From assembly GCA_016789785.1 (NCBI GenBank), contig JAEUQE010000084.1, forward strand, positions 1 through 32,438: a stretch of 32,438 bases of DNA. The letters are read 5' to 3'. Origin of the DNA: Bryobacterales bacterium (GTDB taxonomy: Bacteria > Acidobacteriota > Terriglobia > Bryobacterales > Bryobacteraceae). Positions 16,257 to 25,107 of this stretch are shown piece by piece. The notes below the pieces were generated by a model, which saw only the letters and a program-made list of their open reading frames with translations, searched no databases and was not told where the DNA came from. Numbering within the stretch: the first letter of the stretch is position 1; every line of letters begins with the position of its first letter. Position numbers and translations under genes: made by a program.

Positions 16257-17873
16257 TCAGGAACGGTCGGCACGGCACCGCTGAATCAGGGCATCCAGCC
16301 GGGTGACGAGCCAGGGAACCTTCGCCAACTGGGCGAACTGGCGGCCGCGAGTGGCCCGTGACGCCGCAAGGTCGTACTTGCGCAGACGAAAGTAGGCGTC
16401 GGCGAGCTGATACAGGCGGACAGCATTCTCCTTGTGATCCGGGCCGCCGATGGAGCCTTCAAACAATTCGGCCGCTTCTCCTGGGTTCTTGCCAATCACC
16501 AGCCGCGCCAAACCGGCTCGCGCGTCGCGCAGCTTCGGATCGATTTCGAGCGCCTTGCGGTAGCTCGCCTCGGCATCGTCGCGGCGCCGAAGTTTGTCGA
16601 GAGCGGCCCCAAGCTGCCCGTGGATTTCGGCGTTGCCAGGCTCCCGTAGCGACGCGTTCCGGAGCAGCTTTTCGGCCTCGGCGGTGTGGTTCTGTGCCAT
16701 CAGCGCCTGCGCCCAGGCGAAATGAATCGCCGGCAGATCGATACCGGCCTCCGACGCCTTCTGATAATGCTCTTTCATGGCCGCGAACTGGCGGGTCTCA
16801 TAGGCGGCCTGCATCAGTTTCGCGTATGCTTCGGGGTGCTTGGGATCCCGGCCGAGGACGGCGAGATAACGGCGGATGGCCTCCTGGGGACGTCCAGCGG
16901 CCGCCGCTTTCCGCGCGCTTTCCATCTCCAGCGCGATCGGGCCCTTCAGTTGATGCAGGTGATCAAGGTACGGATCGGCAAGGCTGTCGCTGAGCAAGGC
17001 TTGCTGGCCGGGCCTGCTGGAAGCCAATAGCTTTTCCTGCGCGTCGGCCTTGTCGTTTTCGCCAGCGGCGCGATGTGCTTCAGCCAGCGCCTGGCGAGCC
17101 TCGCGCATTCTGGGATTCAGATCGCAGGCAGTGAGAAAGAACTGAATTGCAGCCGGCAAGTCGGCCTGCGCACGCCGGATGCGGCCAGCCCAATAGTAGC
17201 TGAGAGCCTCGGGGGTGTCAGTCTTCAGGGCCTCTTCGGCAAGGGCGCGGGCCCGGTTCAGGCTTTTCGCCTCAAGCAGGCGTTCCAGCAGTGCGAGGCG
17301 GGCCGGCAGATACTCCGGATTGGCGGCAGCGGCATGCTCCCAGGCGGCGATTTGCTCTTCGGCGGGAGCTTTCTGCTCGCTCACCAGCTTCGCATGCAGA
17401 TAGGCGATCTGTGCATTCTTGGGCCGAAGCGCAATCGCCCTCGGATAGACGGCGCGGGCCTGGGTTTCGAAGCCGAGGGCGTGGAGCGTCATGGCAAGCT
17501 TACTGACCAGTTCGCCATCGGAAGGGGCTTGCGAGGCTTTGGCGTGAGCTTCGCGAAGCAGGCCCGCCGGCTCCGGATGAAGTTTCTCCCAAGGTGCGGT
17601 ATCCAGCTTGGGCAGCGGAGGATGTGTTTGGGTTTGGAGTGCGGAGCAGCCCGCATTCATCAGCACCAGAAGCGCCAGGGGGCCCGACCTTGATACTGGA
17701 GTTCGAAGGTGGGGGAGACGAAACCAGCGATGCGAGACTGGACCGGGAGTCGCACCGGTGCGGAAACAACCGGAGGTCTCCGCCGGCGAATGAAGTTCTG
17801 GCTGCCGAAACGCGCGATCGACCTTCCCTGCGATCAGACGACTCCAGGTGCGGCGTATCATCCAGACCTTCAT
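16257..17873 (-). CDS. TPR-repeat protein, probable exported lipoprotein; start uncertain
   Basis: Up to 538 residues, at least 470 of them helical tetratricopeptide repeats (about 105-530) such as YHLA-like and ALEIDPKLRDARAGLARL units. The most N-terminal 60 residues are Arg/Pro-rich and look non-coding. After them comes SGPLALLVLMNAGCSAL, a hydrophobic run plus Cys76 resembling a lipoprotein signal but with Asn where Leu is usual at the lipobox. The real start may be downstream of 17873; an AAGG lies upstream of an in-frame ATG at 17861, but no start fits the signal well. It is divergent from the exosortase gene; TPR lipoproteins are recurrent partners of PEP-CTERM/exosortase loci, which is suggestive only. 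The gene may also be co-transcribed with the downstream permease gene. Confidence 0.75.
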   Translation of the reverse strand: MKVWMIRRTWSRLIAGKVDRAFRQPELHSPAETSGCFRTGATPGPVSHRWFRLPHLRTPVSRSGPLALLVLMNAGCSALQTQTHPPLPKLDTAPWEKLHPEPAGLLREAHAKASQAPSDGELVSKLAMTLHALGFETQARAVYPRAIALRPKNAQIAYLHAKLVSEQKAPAEEQIAAWEHAAAANPEYLPARLALLERLLEAKSLNRARALAEEALKTDTPEALSYYWAGRIRRAQADLPAAIQFFLTACDLNPRMREARQALAEAHRAAGENDKADAQEKLLASSRPGQQALLSDSLADPYLDHLHQLKGPIALEMESARKAAAAGRPQEAIRRYLAVLGRDPKHPEAYAKLMQAAYETRQFAAMKEHYQKASEAGIDLPAIHFAWAQALMAQNHTAEAEKLLRNASLREPGNAEIHGQLGAALDKLRRRDDAEASYRKALEIDPKLRDARAGLARLVIGKNPGEAAELFEGSIGGPDHKENAVRLYQLADAYFRLRKYDLAASRATRGRQFAQLAKVPWLVTRLDALIQRCRADRS

Positions 17874-17970
17874 TGTAATCGACTAGCGATAGGAAATAGG
17901 GCTGGGCTTAATCCCCCAACCCTCTCGGCCGGGACAGGTGGTTGTATCGATATCCCGCCTGTGCTCTACT

Positions 17971-18915
17971 ATGGAGAAGAAGCTTCCAATGCAGCCGCTG
18001 GAGGGCATGACGCCCCAAAAAAACGTAGGGGAGCCGCTTGCCACGGCGCCGTACCCGTTCTCGCTAGTCTCGCTTGCTTGGTTCCTGGCCCTGCTGGTCG
18101 TGTGCTACGCGCCGATTCTGCAGCGTCTGGTGAGCCAGTGGGCCAACGATGAGGACATGGGGCATGGTTTCTTCGTGCCCGTGATTGCCGGGTACGTGGC
18201 ATGGCAGAACAAAGATCAATTGCGCAGTGCGCAGTTGAAGAGCAGCCTTGCCGGCTATCTCTTTCTGATCCTGGGCGCCGGTCTTTCCATTCTCGGAACG
18301 CTCGCCGCGGAGCTCTTTACCACCAGGGTGGCCTTTCTCCTTTCGGTTTTTGGCTGCGTGCTGGTGCTGGGCGGCTGGAAGGCGGTGCGGATTCTCGCAT
18401 TTCCGCTCTTTCTGCTGCTCTTCATGATTCCCATTCCCGCCATCATTTACAACCGCATCACCTTTCCGCTCCAGTTGCTTGCCAGCCAGTTAGCCGAGAT
18501 CGTTCTGGACATGTTTGGGATTCCGGTTCTGCGTGAGGGGAACGTGCTGGAACTCCCCAGCCAGAAGCTATCCGTAGTGGAGGCCTGCAGCGGAATCCGG
18601 TCGTTGATTTCGCTGTCGTTTCTGTCGTTGATCTATGCGCACTTCTTCGACCAGAAGGTTTGGATGCGTTGGGTCCTGCTGGTGCTCACCGTGCCCATCG
18701 CCATCACGGCCAATGCCAGCCGTGTGACCCTCACAGGCTTGTTGAGCGAGATCAACACCGAGTACGCGACCGGCGTTTATCACAGTATGTCCGGTTGGGC
18801 CGTTTTCGCCATTGCGTTCGTAATGCTGTTTGTCACTCACAGGTTTGTGAATCTGGTTTATCAAACGGCAACGGCGCCCCCCACTGGGCCCGACCCTGAA
18901 CCTCAGGGAGTATGA
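17971..18915 (+). CDS. Exosortase (EpsH family) transmembrane transpeptidase
   Basis: 314 residues with about eight membrane helices. The catalytic set of exosortases is present in order: Cys206 in VVEACSGIRSL, Arg251 in ITANASRVTLTG, and His271 in GVYHSMSGW. Other family marks are the GHGFFVP motif near residue 65 and MIPIPAIIYNRITFPLQLLAS. Exosortases cleave and anchor proteins bearing PEP-CTERM-like C-terminal tails to the envelope, often in extracellular-polysaccharide producers. Start choice: in-frame GTG at 17938 and ATG at 17971, 17989 and 18007 are possible; 17971 is used because it is the first ATG. Followed after 29 bases by epsI. The target-signal class cannot be assigned from this sequence, and no PEP-CTERM protein was found in the window. 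Confidence 0.93.
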   Translation: MEKKLPMQPLEGMTPQKNVGEPLATAPYPFSLVSLAWFLALLVVCYAPILQRLVSQWANDEDMGHGFFVPVIAGYVAWQNKDQLRSAQLKSSLAGYLFLILGAGLSILGTLAAELFTTRVAFLLSVFGCVLVLGGWKAVRILAFPLFLLLFMIPIPAIIYNRITFPLQLLASQLAEIVLDMFGIPVLREGNVLELPSQKLSVVEACSGIRSLISLSFLSLIYAHFFDQKVWMRWVLLVLTVPIAITANASRVTLTGLLSEINTEYATGVYHSMSGWAVFAIAFVMLFVTHRFVNLVYQTATAPPTGPDPEPQGV

Positions 18916-18944
18916 AATCAATCTTGAAATGAGGGCGCTCCGAA

Positions 18945-19604
18945 ATGCGTGACGTTCTTTCCTCCACCCCAGCGCGACTGTTGACGGCCTTTCTCGTGTT
19001 GCAGGCTGTGGCGTTTTATGCCTTTGGGCGAACCGAACCCGTCCGCGTGGTCAGCCGCCTGGCGACGTTTCCGCAGGAACTTGGCGAGTGGAAGATGGTT
19101 CAGGAAGGCGTGGTCGAGAAGGAAGTGATGGACGTTTTGAGGGCCGACGACGTGGTGACGCGCTGGTATGGGAGCGCCAGGCACACTGCGGTCGCAAGCC
19201 TCTTCATCGCCTACTTCGGAACCCAGCGCAGCGGCAAGGCGCCGCATTCTCCGAAGAATTGTCTGCCAGGCTCGGGCTGGGTTCCGGTACTGAACGACCA
19301 GATTTCTGTGGACGTCCCGGGCCGTCAGGGTCCACTGGAAGCCAACCGCTACGTCGTGGCGCGGGGCGACGACAAGTCGATGGTCATCTATTGGTATCAC
19401 ACCCCGTTCCGTACGGTCGCCAGCGAGTACCGTGCCAAAGTATACACGGCTCTGGATTCGATTCGATACAACCGGTCGGATACGGCGGTCGTGAAGGTGA
19501 CCATTCCCATTCGAGGCGTCCGCACCCAGGAAGAGGTGACGGAGATGGCGAAGGACTTCATTCGAGCTTTTTACGCGAAGTTGGATCCTTATTTTCCTGT
19601 GTAA
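18945..19604 (+). CDS. epsI: EpsI-family exosortase-associated protein (DUF3485)
   Basis: 219 residues with an N-terminal signal anchor (LLTAFLVLQAVAFYAFG). The family marks are FPQELGEWK (42-50), a (F/Y)xxYFGTQRSGKxxHSPKNCLPGSGW stretch (88-112), and the TAVxSxFIAYF and SMVIYWY strands. EpsI occurs as the C-terminal half of some exosortases or as a separate neighbour gene; the role is unproven, and it is linked to exopolysaccharide export or exosortase function. The GAGGG at 18928-18932 may serve as ribosome site, with somewhat long spacing. The coding end runs into the convergent CnaB-protein gene with 75 bases between. Confidence 0.93.
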   Translation: MRDVLSSTPARLLTAFLVLQAVAFYAFGRTEPVRVVSRLATFPQELGEWKMVQEGVVEKEVMDVLRADDVVTRWYGSARHTAVASLFIAYFGTQRSGKAPHSPKNCLPGSGWVPVLNDQISVDVPGRQGPLEANRYVVARGDDKSMVIYWYHTPFRTVASEYRAKVYTALDSIRYNRSDTAVVKVTIPIRGVRTQEEVTEMAKDFIRAFYAKLDPYFPV

Positions 19605-19679
19605 CCGTTCACCGAAGCAAGCAGTATCGTTGCGCGATGCCGCCAGTCCGTGCCGGTTGCGTCAATCCGTGCGCAGCGT

Positions 19680-21299
19680 CTATTTGGGTTTCGTCAGCGC
19701 GATGTTTACGGACTGCCCACCTTCGAGCTTCACTTCCCCTCCTGACGCGGCCAGACCTACGAGCACGCCAGGTGCGTGGATCGAACGCTCCGAGCCACGA
19801 GCCACCACCGCGCGGTACTCGCCCGGGGACAGACCCCTCTTCTCGAACCTCCCGGATTCGTCCGTCGCCACGCGCACCAGCGCATCCCAACGGTTTTCGA
19901 ATGGCCACGGCACGAGGAAGACAGAAACACCCGCGGCGCCGTTTTCGCCGTCCATCACTCGCCCGCGGAAGGTGGCCGGCTGGTCCGATAAAACCACAAC
20001 CATCTCCTGTACAAGGGATTCGGGATTAATTTCAATCTCGTTGGCCCGCAAAGGAACGCCGTTGTAAGTGATCTGCTTCCCATAGTGAGTATCTCGCATC
20101 CCGAGGATAACCACCCGGCTGGGGATTCGCGCCTGTGCCGGCAGGGAGAATCTACCGGAGCGCACGGTGGGAGGTGGAATCGGGGATCCCGGCCCTTCAC
20201 GAGGCGAGATCATCACACGCAGCCCCTCCGGAACCGGGCCAGCCTCGTCTGGCGTGCGCCCGGAGCGATCCAGGATCACTGTGCCATTGAGCGTGATCGC
20301 GCGATGCACGCGCAGTGCGACCGGTATTGGCTCCGCGCCCTCCTGCGGCTCAATCACCTCCACAAACGTCAGCCCGTACGTCCGGAAATCCATTTCCATC
20401 GCGGCCAGTGGATAGCGTCCTGGGCGCAGGCCGAGCAACCAACACGGTGGGCCGTCACACGGGATTTCGAGGCGACTGAGCAGGGCATAGAGCCCCTTGC
20501 GCCAGCGTTCGGCACGAGCATGCATTCCGCCCCGGCACTCGGGTGAAATCGCGGTAACCTTGGCCCGGGCGAGCGGGATCTTCTTACTCTTCACGACCCC
20601 GAAATCATAAGTACTGCCGCTCGAAAGCAGAACCGGAGTTGTCCAATCCACCGAGCCTCGCGGCAGCACAAGATACTCATACCCAGTTTCGGGTTTTGGA
20701 ATTGTTGCGGGCATGCCGGCTTGCAGGCGGATGCCGGGCTGAGGAGTGATCTCGACAAAGTACTCACCGGGCGGCAGGTCCGGAATCCGAAAAGAACCGT
20801 CGGGTAGAGTGAGCGAACTGCCGGTGGGCATCAGACCACGCTCGCCTTGCGTCCAGTATGCCCGGAGAGCTTGGACGCGGAACCTGGTTGCCGCCTCGCC
20901 ACTGTCCGCATCCACCAACCGGCCCGAAATCGTGCTGTTGCGATGCACTGGCAGGTCGCGGGAGACCGCAGGCTTCCGCTTGTCGACTTCCACCCACGGG
21001 AATAACGACTCGGGGTCCGAGGGTTCGGCGAATCCTGGTGCGTCGACCTGGAGGCGGTATCGGTCGGAAATTGTGACGCGAATCTCGAATTCTCCGGAGC
21101 TGTTAGTGACGACCTGCGACCGGCCTGCTCCGCGCATCTGAATTGCGGACACCGTGGCCTCGCCGACGCCGGCCCCCGAGTCCGCATCGAAAACCTTGCC
21201 GCGGATGAGACCCTGGACCGCCTCAGGCTCGGCGCCCTGCGCGAGTAAGTGGGGCGCCGCGAACAGCGCCAGAGTTGCAAGAACGGACCGACTCCTCAT
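19680..21299 (-). CDS. Secreted protein with repeated carboxypeptidase-regulatory/CnaB-like domains
   Basis: 539 residues with a signal peptide (MRSRSVLATLALFAAPHLLAQG). Three or more beta-sandwich segments carry the family pattern: LIRGKVFDADSGAGVGEATVSA (about 31-52) with SSGEFEIRV, then ISGRLVDADSGEAATRF with DGSFRIPDLPPGEYFVEI (near 150-200), and a C-terminal FRGRVMDGENGAAGVSVFL with ESGRFEKRGLSPGEYRAVVARG (about 445-510). No enzyme motif is visible. These domains in acidobacterial secreted proteins may bind carbohydrates or act as rigid modules; role unknown. It is divergent from the TonB receptor gene with 216 bases between starts, so a shared regulatory region is possible. Confidence 0.85.
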   Translation of the reverse strand: MRSRSVLATLALFAAPHLLAQGAEPEAVQGLIRGKVFDADSGAGVGEATVSAIQMRGAGRSQVVTNSSGEFEIRVTISDRYRLQVDAPGFAEPSDPESLFPWVEVDKRKPAVSRDLPVHRNSTISGRLVDADSGEAATRFRVQALRAYWTQGERGLMPTGSSLTLPDGSFRIPDLPPGEYFVEITPQPGIRLQAGMPATIPKPETGYEYLVLPRGSVDWTTPVLLSSGSTYDFGVVKSKKIPLARAKVTAISPECRGGMHARAERWRKGLYALLSRLEIPCDGPPCWLLGLRPGRYPLAAMEMDFRTYGLTFVEVIEPQEGAEPIPVALRVHRAITLNGTVILDRSGRTPDEAGPVPEGLRVMISPREGPGSPIPPPTVRSGRFSLPAQARIPSRVVILGMRDTHYGKQITYNGVPLRANEIEINPESLVQEMVVVLSDQPATFRGRVMDGENGAAGVSVFLVPWPFENRWDALVRVATDESGRFEKRGLSPGEYRAVVARGSERSIHAPGVLVGLAASGGEVKLEGGQSVNIALTKPK

Positions 21300-21461
21300 C
21301 GTGACTTACTCCTGCGGATTCGGGAGTTCGGGCGTTATCTATCCCAATGTACCACCTGGTGACTCATCTTGACACATCCATGCCCGCGCATTCCCCACGG
21401 CATCCGAAGCGTCAGCGCAGCCTCGACGCAACTCGCGTTTGTGATATGCTCATGCTCGTTT

Positions 21462-21481
21462 GTCCATCCAGGTCGATGGAC
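21462..21481. promoter_or_regulatory. Inverted repeat in the 5' leader of the TonB receptor gene
   Basis: GTCCATC (21462-21468) and GATGGAC (21475-21481) are perfect 7-bp arms around CAGGTC, ending 34 bases before the receptor start. It could be an mRNA hairpin or an operator for the divergent pair. No confident -10/-35 pair was found nearby. Confidence 0.4.
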
Positions 21482-21505
21482 GCTGCTTCAGGTTCGCAAA
21501 ATCAC

Positions 21506-21510
21506 GGAGG
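21506..21510 (+). promoter_or_regulatory. Ribosome binding site fixing the TonB receptor start at 21516
   Basis: GGAGG stands 5 bases before the ATG at 21516, which begins a proper signal peptide. The reading frame also opens upstream (from 21369), but those codons give no signal peptide, so 21516 is chosen. Confidence 0.85.
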
Positions 21511-21515
21511 TTCGC

Positions 21516-24500
21516 ATGCTTTGTCGCATACTCTCGTTAATTGCGGCGCTAATCCTCACCACCGCGCTGTTCTCCCAGCAGGACCGCGGAATCATTACTG
21601 GTGTGGTCAAGGACGCCAGTGGCGCGGTTGTCGGTGGTGCAAAGGTCACCGCCACCCGCACCGAAACCAATACCACCTTTCAAACAGTGTCAACGGAAAC
21701 CGGCGACTATACGTTGCCGTCGCTCCCGATCGGAACTTATACAGTGCTGGTCGAAAAGGATGGCTTCAAGCCGCTGCGCAGCACGAATGTGATCGTCATC
21801 GCATCCGGCACGGCGCGCGTCGATGCCAGTCTCGAGATCGGCAGTACCCAGCAGGCTGTGGAAGTACTCGCCCAAGCCAATGTCGTGCAGACCGAAAATG
21901 CACGAATTCAAACACAAGTCTCCAATAAACTCGTCGACGAGTTACCGCTGGTGGTCGGCGGCGCCGTACGCAGCGCCTTCGACCTCGCTCTGCTCGCCCC
22001 AGAAACCAAAAACTCCGGCAACACCGACAATAACTTCCAAATCGGCGGCGGTCAGGCCGCTTCGTGGGGAATGACTCTGGACGGCGTCTCGGCCACCACC
22101 GGCCGCGCGCTGCAAACCGTCTGGGCCACCGTCAACACTCCTTCGCTCGACGCCATTTCCGAATTCACCGTGGACTCCAATGGCTTCAAGGCCGAGTATT
22201 CACGGTCGGCCGGCGGCACCATGTCGTTCGTGTCGAAGTCGGGCACCAATGACTTCCATGGCAACGTCTACGAATTCCTTCGTAACGACGCGCTGGATGC
22301 CCGCCGCTTCTTCGAAGCCCGCCGCGCCATCTACCGCCAGAATGACTTCGGCTTCACCGCCGGCGGTCCCGTATTGATCCCGAAACTCTACAACGGCAAA
22401 AACAAGACCTTCTTCTTCGCCGCCGGCGAGTGGTTCCGCAACCGCGTGGGCGCGTCGCCGAACTTCCTCAGCGTCGCTCCGCGCGAGTTCTACAACGGCG
22501 ACCTTCGCAACTGGGTGGACGCGCAGGGGCGCCAACTCCAGATCTACGATCCCAGTACAACGCGCCGCGATGCCTCGGGCCGCAACATTCGCGATCCGTT
22601 TCCGAATAACCAGATCCCAACGGCCCGCTTTGACCCTACGGCACGCAAGCTGTTTGAACTCGGCCAACTCGCGCCGCCGAACCGCCCCGGCTTGACCCCG
22701 GGTACTTCGGACTATGTCCGCAATAACTTCATCGAGCAGGGTACCATTCTCGCTCCCTGGGACAAGCTCAGCTTCAAGGGCGATCACGTACTTACGGAAA
22801 AGCACCGCCTTTCCGGTTACTACGGCTACAATACGCGATCCTCGACCGGTGGATCCAACGGGCCTCCGGGACTGCCGGGAATCCTCAATGGCGCGAACCT
22901 GAATAACACCCGGTCCGACGTCTACCGCTTGTCTCATGACTGGACCATCAGCCCGACCAAGCTGAATCGCTTCTACGCCGGCGGCAATAACTGGCGCGAA
23001 ATCAATCGTGCCATCGCCGTGGGCAAGGAAGATTGGTCGCGGTTCAATATCGGCAACGTTCCCAACGCCGCCAATAACATCCCGAACATCAGCTTCCAGG
23101 ACTTCAATACCTGGGGTGGACCATCGGACAACGGTTCGGAAAACATCACCTGGAGCCTGAACGACGACTTCACGTTCATTAAGAACAAGCACACCTTCAA
23201 GATGGGCTACATGTTCGAACAGGTCCGTTACTTCGGGTTCGGCCAGCAGAACATCTCCGGCCAGGTGAGTTTCAACCGCGCGCAGACGGGCGTTCCGCTC
23301 GATACCAACCAGGCAACCGCGGGAGGAAGCTCCTTTGCCTCTTTCCTGCTGGGTACCGCCACATCCGCCAATATCCACACGCCGCGCTTCATCGACCAGG
23401 TGTTCGACTATCACGGCATGTACTTCCAGGACGACTGGCGTGTAACTCCCAAGCTCACCATTAACTATGGTCTGCGCTTTGAAGTGAACAAGCCGCCCTA
23501 CGAACTGGACGACGAGTACAGCGACTTCAGCCCGACCCGTCCCAACCCCGGCGCGGACGGCCGCCCCGGTGCGCTGGTGTTCGCCGGTTTCGGACCGGGC
23601 CGCGAGAACAAACGCCGCCTGGTTGACACCTGGTGGGGAGCATGGGGACCGCGCTTCAGTCTGGCATACAGTGCCGGACAGAAGACCGTGATCCGTGCGG
23701 GAATCGGCCGCTCCTTCGCCGCCGTTCGCGCGGTGGGTGGCTCCGCGCACCTGCTCGGCTTCGCGCTGATTCAGGATTTCGTCAATACCTCGCAGGATCT
23801 GGAACCCACCTTCCTGCTTCGCAACGGCCTGCCCGCCTGGACTGCTCCGCCCTTCATCAACCCGGCGTTTGGTAACTTCAACAACGTCGATTGGTGGCAG
23901 GGCAATGAAGTCAGCCGCGCGCCGGAGAACATCAATTGGACTTTCAACATCCAGCGCCAGCTTACGAATAACATGCTCTTTGAGGCCGGTTACAATGCCT
24001 CCATCGGCTCGCATCTTCAGGCCGGCCTATTGAATTACAACCAGGTCGACTTCCGGAACCTGCCTGCCAGGCTCAGTCCGTTCACTGCCGAGGGCCGGGC
24101 GCTGCTCAATAGCCGTATTGACTCGGCGGCGGCCGCTGCCGCGGGCATCGGCAAGCCCTTTAGCACCTTCCCCAACGGCCAGTCCGTCGCGCAATCGCTG
24201 CGGCCTTTCCCCCAGTATTTCACTATCAACACCGCTGGCGGCCAGGGAGACCGTTCCGGCCACTCCAGCTACCATGCCATGGTGCTCAAACTGGAGAAAC
24301 GATACTCCATGGGACTGACCTTTCTGTCGTCCTATGTATTCTCCAAGCTGCTCACGGATGCCGATAGTTACTGGGTCGGCGGCGCGGCTATGGACCATTT
24401 CAACCGCGGCCTCGAAAAGTCGATCGGCCAGTTTGATCAGACCCATAACTTCAAGGCCAGTTACGTTTGGGAACTTCCGTTTGGCAAGGGACGGCGCTTC

Positions 24501-25010
24501 CTCACCAACGGCGGGCCGCTGGATTACGTGATCGGCGGCTGGCGTCTCGGCGGCGTCCACACTTACGCAAGCGGCACTCCCATCGCACTCGGAACCACCA
24601 TCGGCTTCCCCGGTGGCCTTGGCAACCGTCCGACCATCACCAGTTACGACGGCTGGATCAGTTCGGCTGCCTCCACTGGCGACTTTGACCCGAACCGCGA
24701 CCGGTTCTTCCAGCCCCGCGATTCCTTCGGCCCGCAACCGACCGATCGCCAGGGCAACATGACCCGCTACAATCCAAAGGCGCGCAACTTCGCGAACCTC
24801 ACGGAGAACTTCTCGCTTGCCAAGTCGTTCTTCTTCCTCGGCGAGCGTCTCCGTCTCGACTTCCGTGCCGAGGCGTTCAACCTGTTCAATCGTGTGATCT
24901 TCGGGCCGGGCGGCGGCGCCACCACGCTGCAGAACGAGAACTTCGGCCGCTGGATCTCACAGGCCAACGAACCCCGCCGCATGCAGGGCGGGCTGAAGTT
25001 GTACTGGTAG
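21516..25010 (+). CDS. TonB-dependent receptor (Oar-like) with N-terminal CnaB-like domain
   Basis: 1164 residues. Signal peptide MLCRILSLIAALILTTALF, then a carboxypeptidase-regulatory-like domain (about 24-105; GVVKDASGAVVGGAKVTATRTET, GDYTLPSLPIGTYTVLVEKDGF), then a plug domain (about 110-330; QAVEVLAQANVVQTENARIQTQVSN) and a large 22-strand-type barrel ending in an aromatic residue (final motif GGLKLYW). This is the Oar-like outer-membrane receptor group expanded in Acidobacteria and Bacteroidota, which imports large substrates such as peptides, glycans or chelates; the ligand is not readable here. Strong ribosome site at 21506-21510 and a strong hairpin terminator at 25031-25064. Divergent from the CnaB-domain secreted protein gene, which may act with it at the surface. 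Confidence 0.93.
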   Translation: MLCRILSLIAALILTTALFSQQDRGIITGVVKDASGAVVGGAKVTATRTETNTTFQTVSTETGDYTLPSLPIGTYTVLVEKDGFKPLRSTNVIVIASGTARVDASLEIGSTQQAVEVLAQANVVQTENARIQTQVSNKLVDELPLVVGGAVRSAFDLALLAPETKNSGNTDNNFQIGGGQAASWGMTLDGVSATTGRALQTVWATVNTPSLDAISEFTVDSNGFKAEYSRSAGGTMSFVSKSGTNDFHGNVYEFLRNDALDARRFFEARRAIYRQNDFGFTAGGPVLIPKLYNGKNKTFFFAAGEWFRNRVGASPNFLSVAPREFYNGDLRNWVDAQGRQLQIYDPSTTRRDASGRNIRDPFPNNQIPTARFDPTARKLFELGQLAPPNRPGLTPGTSDYVRNNFIEQGTILAPWDKLSFKGDHVLTEKHRLSGYYGYNTRSSTGGSNGPPGLPGILNGANLNNTRSDVYRLSHDWTISPTKLNRFYAGGNNWREINRAIAVGKEDWSRFNIGNVPNAANNIPNISFQDFNTWGGPSDNGSENITWSLNDDFTFIKNKHTFKMGYMFEQVRYFGFGQQNISGQVSFNRAQTGVPLDTNQATAGGSSFASFLLGTATSANIHTPRFIDQVFDYHGMYFQDDWRVTPKLTINYGLRFEVNKPPYELDDEYSDFSPTRPNPGADGRPGALVFAGFGPGRENKRRLVDTWWGAWGPRFSLAYSAGQKTVIRAGIGRSFAAVRAVGGSAHLLGFALIQDFVNTSQDLEPTFLLRNGLPAWTAPPFINPAFGNFNNVDWWQGNEVSRAPENINWTFNIQRQLTNNMLFEAGYNASIGSHLQAGLLNYNQVDFRNLPARLSPFTAEGRALLNSRIDSAAAAAAGIGKPFSTFPNGQSVAQSLRPFPQYFTINTAGGQGDRSGHSSYHAMVLKLEKRYSMGLTFLSSYVFSKLLTDADSYWVGGAAMDHFNRGLEKSIGQFDQTHNFKASYVWELPFGKGRRFLTNGGPLDYVIGGWRLGGVHTYASGTPIALGTTIGFPGGLGNRPTITSYDGWISSAASTGDFDPNRDRFFQPRDSFGPQPTDRQGNMTRYNPKARNFANLTENFSLAKSFFFLGERLRLDFRAEAFNLFNRVIFGPGGGATTLQNENFGRWISQANEPRRMQGGLKLYW

Positions 25011-25030
25011 TTAGTAAGTCAGCATCGAAT

Positions 25031-25064
25031 CGAAGCCCCGGGAGATTGCTCCCCCGGGGCTTCG
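25031..25064. terminator. Strong hairpin terminator behind the TonB receptor gene
   Basis: CGAAGCCCCGGG (25031-25042) pairs perfectly with CCCGGGGCTTCG (25053-25064), a 12-bp stem with a 10-base loop, starting 20 bases past the stop codon. ATTTTG follows a few bases later, a short T-run for the plus strand. The stem is symmetric, so it could also stop transcription from the right. Confidence 0.85.
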
Positions 25065-25080
25065 TGCATTTTGTGGTAAC

Positions 25081-25100
25081 GCCGGCTTCAGCCGGCTTCA
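25081..25100. repeat. Tandem 10-base duplication, each unit with a GCCGGC palindrome
   Basis: GCCGGCTTCA is repeated exactly twice. Each copy begins with the self-complementary GCCGGC, so the two can form a hairpin across TTCA. GCCGGCTTCAGCCGGC-type motifs are frequent dispersed elements in GC-rich genomes. Confidence 0.75.
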
Positions 25101-25107
25101 TCCTGCC

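Noticed and set aside
21369..21374. A perfect TTGACA sequence upstream of the TonB receptor gene
   Set aside because: No acceptable -10 hexamer stands 16-18 bases downstream, so it is not called a promoter.
22200..24014. 604-codon open frame on the minus strand inside the TonB receptor gene
   Set aside because: Mirror frame of a strongly coding gene with signal peptide and receptor domains; no start signal, no family resemblance.
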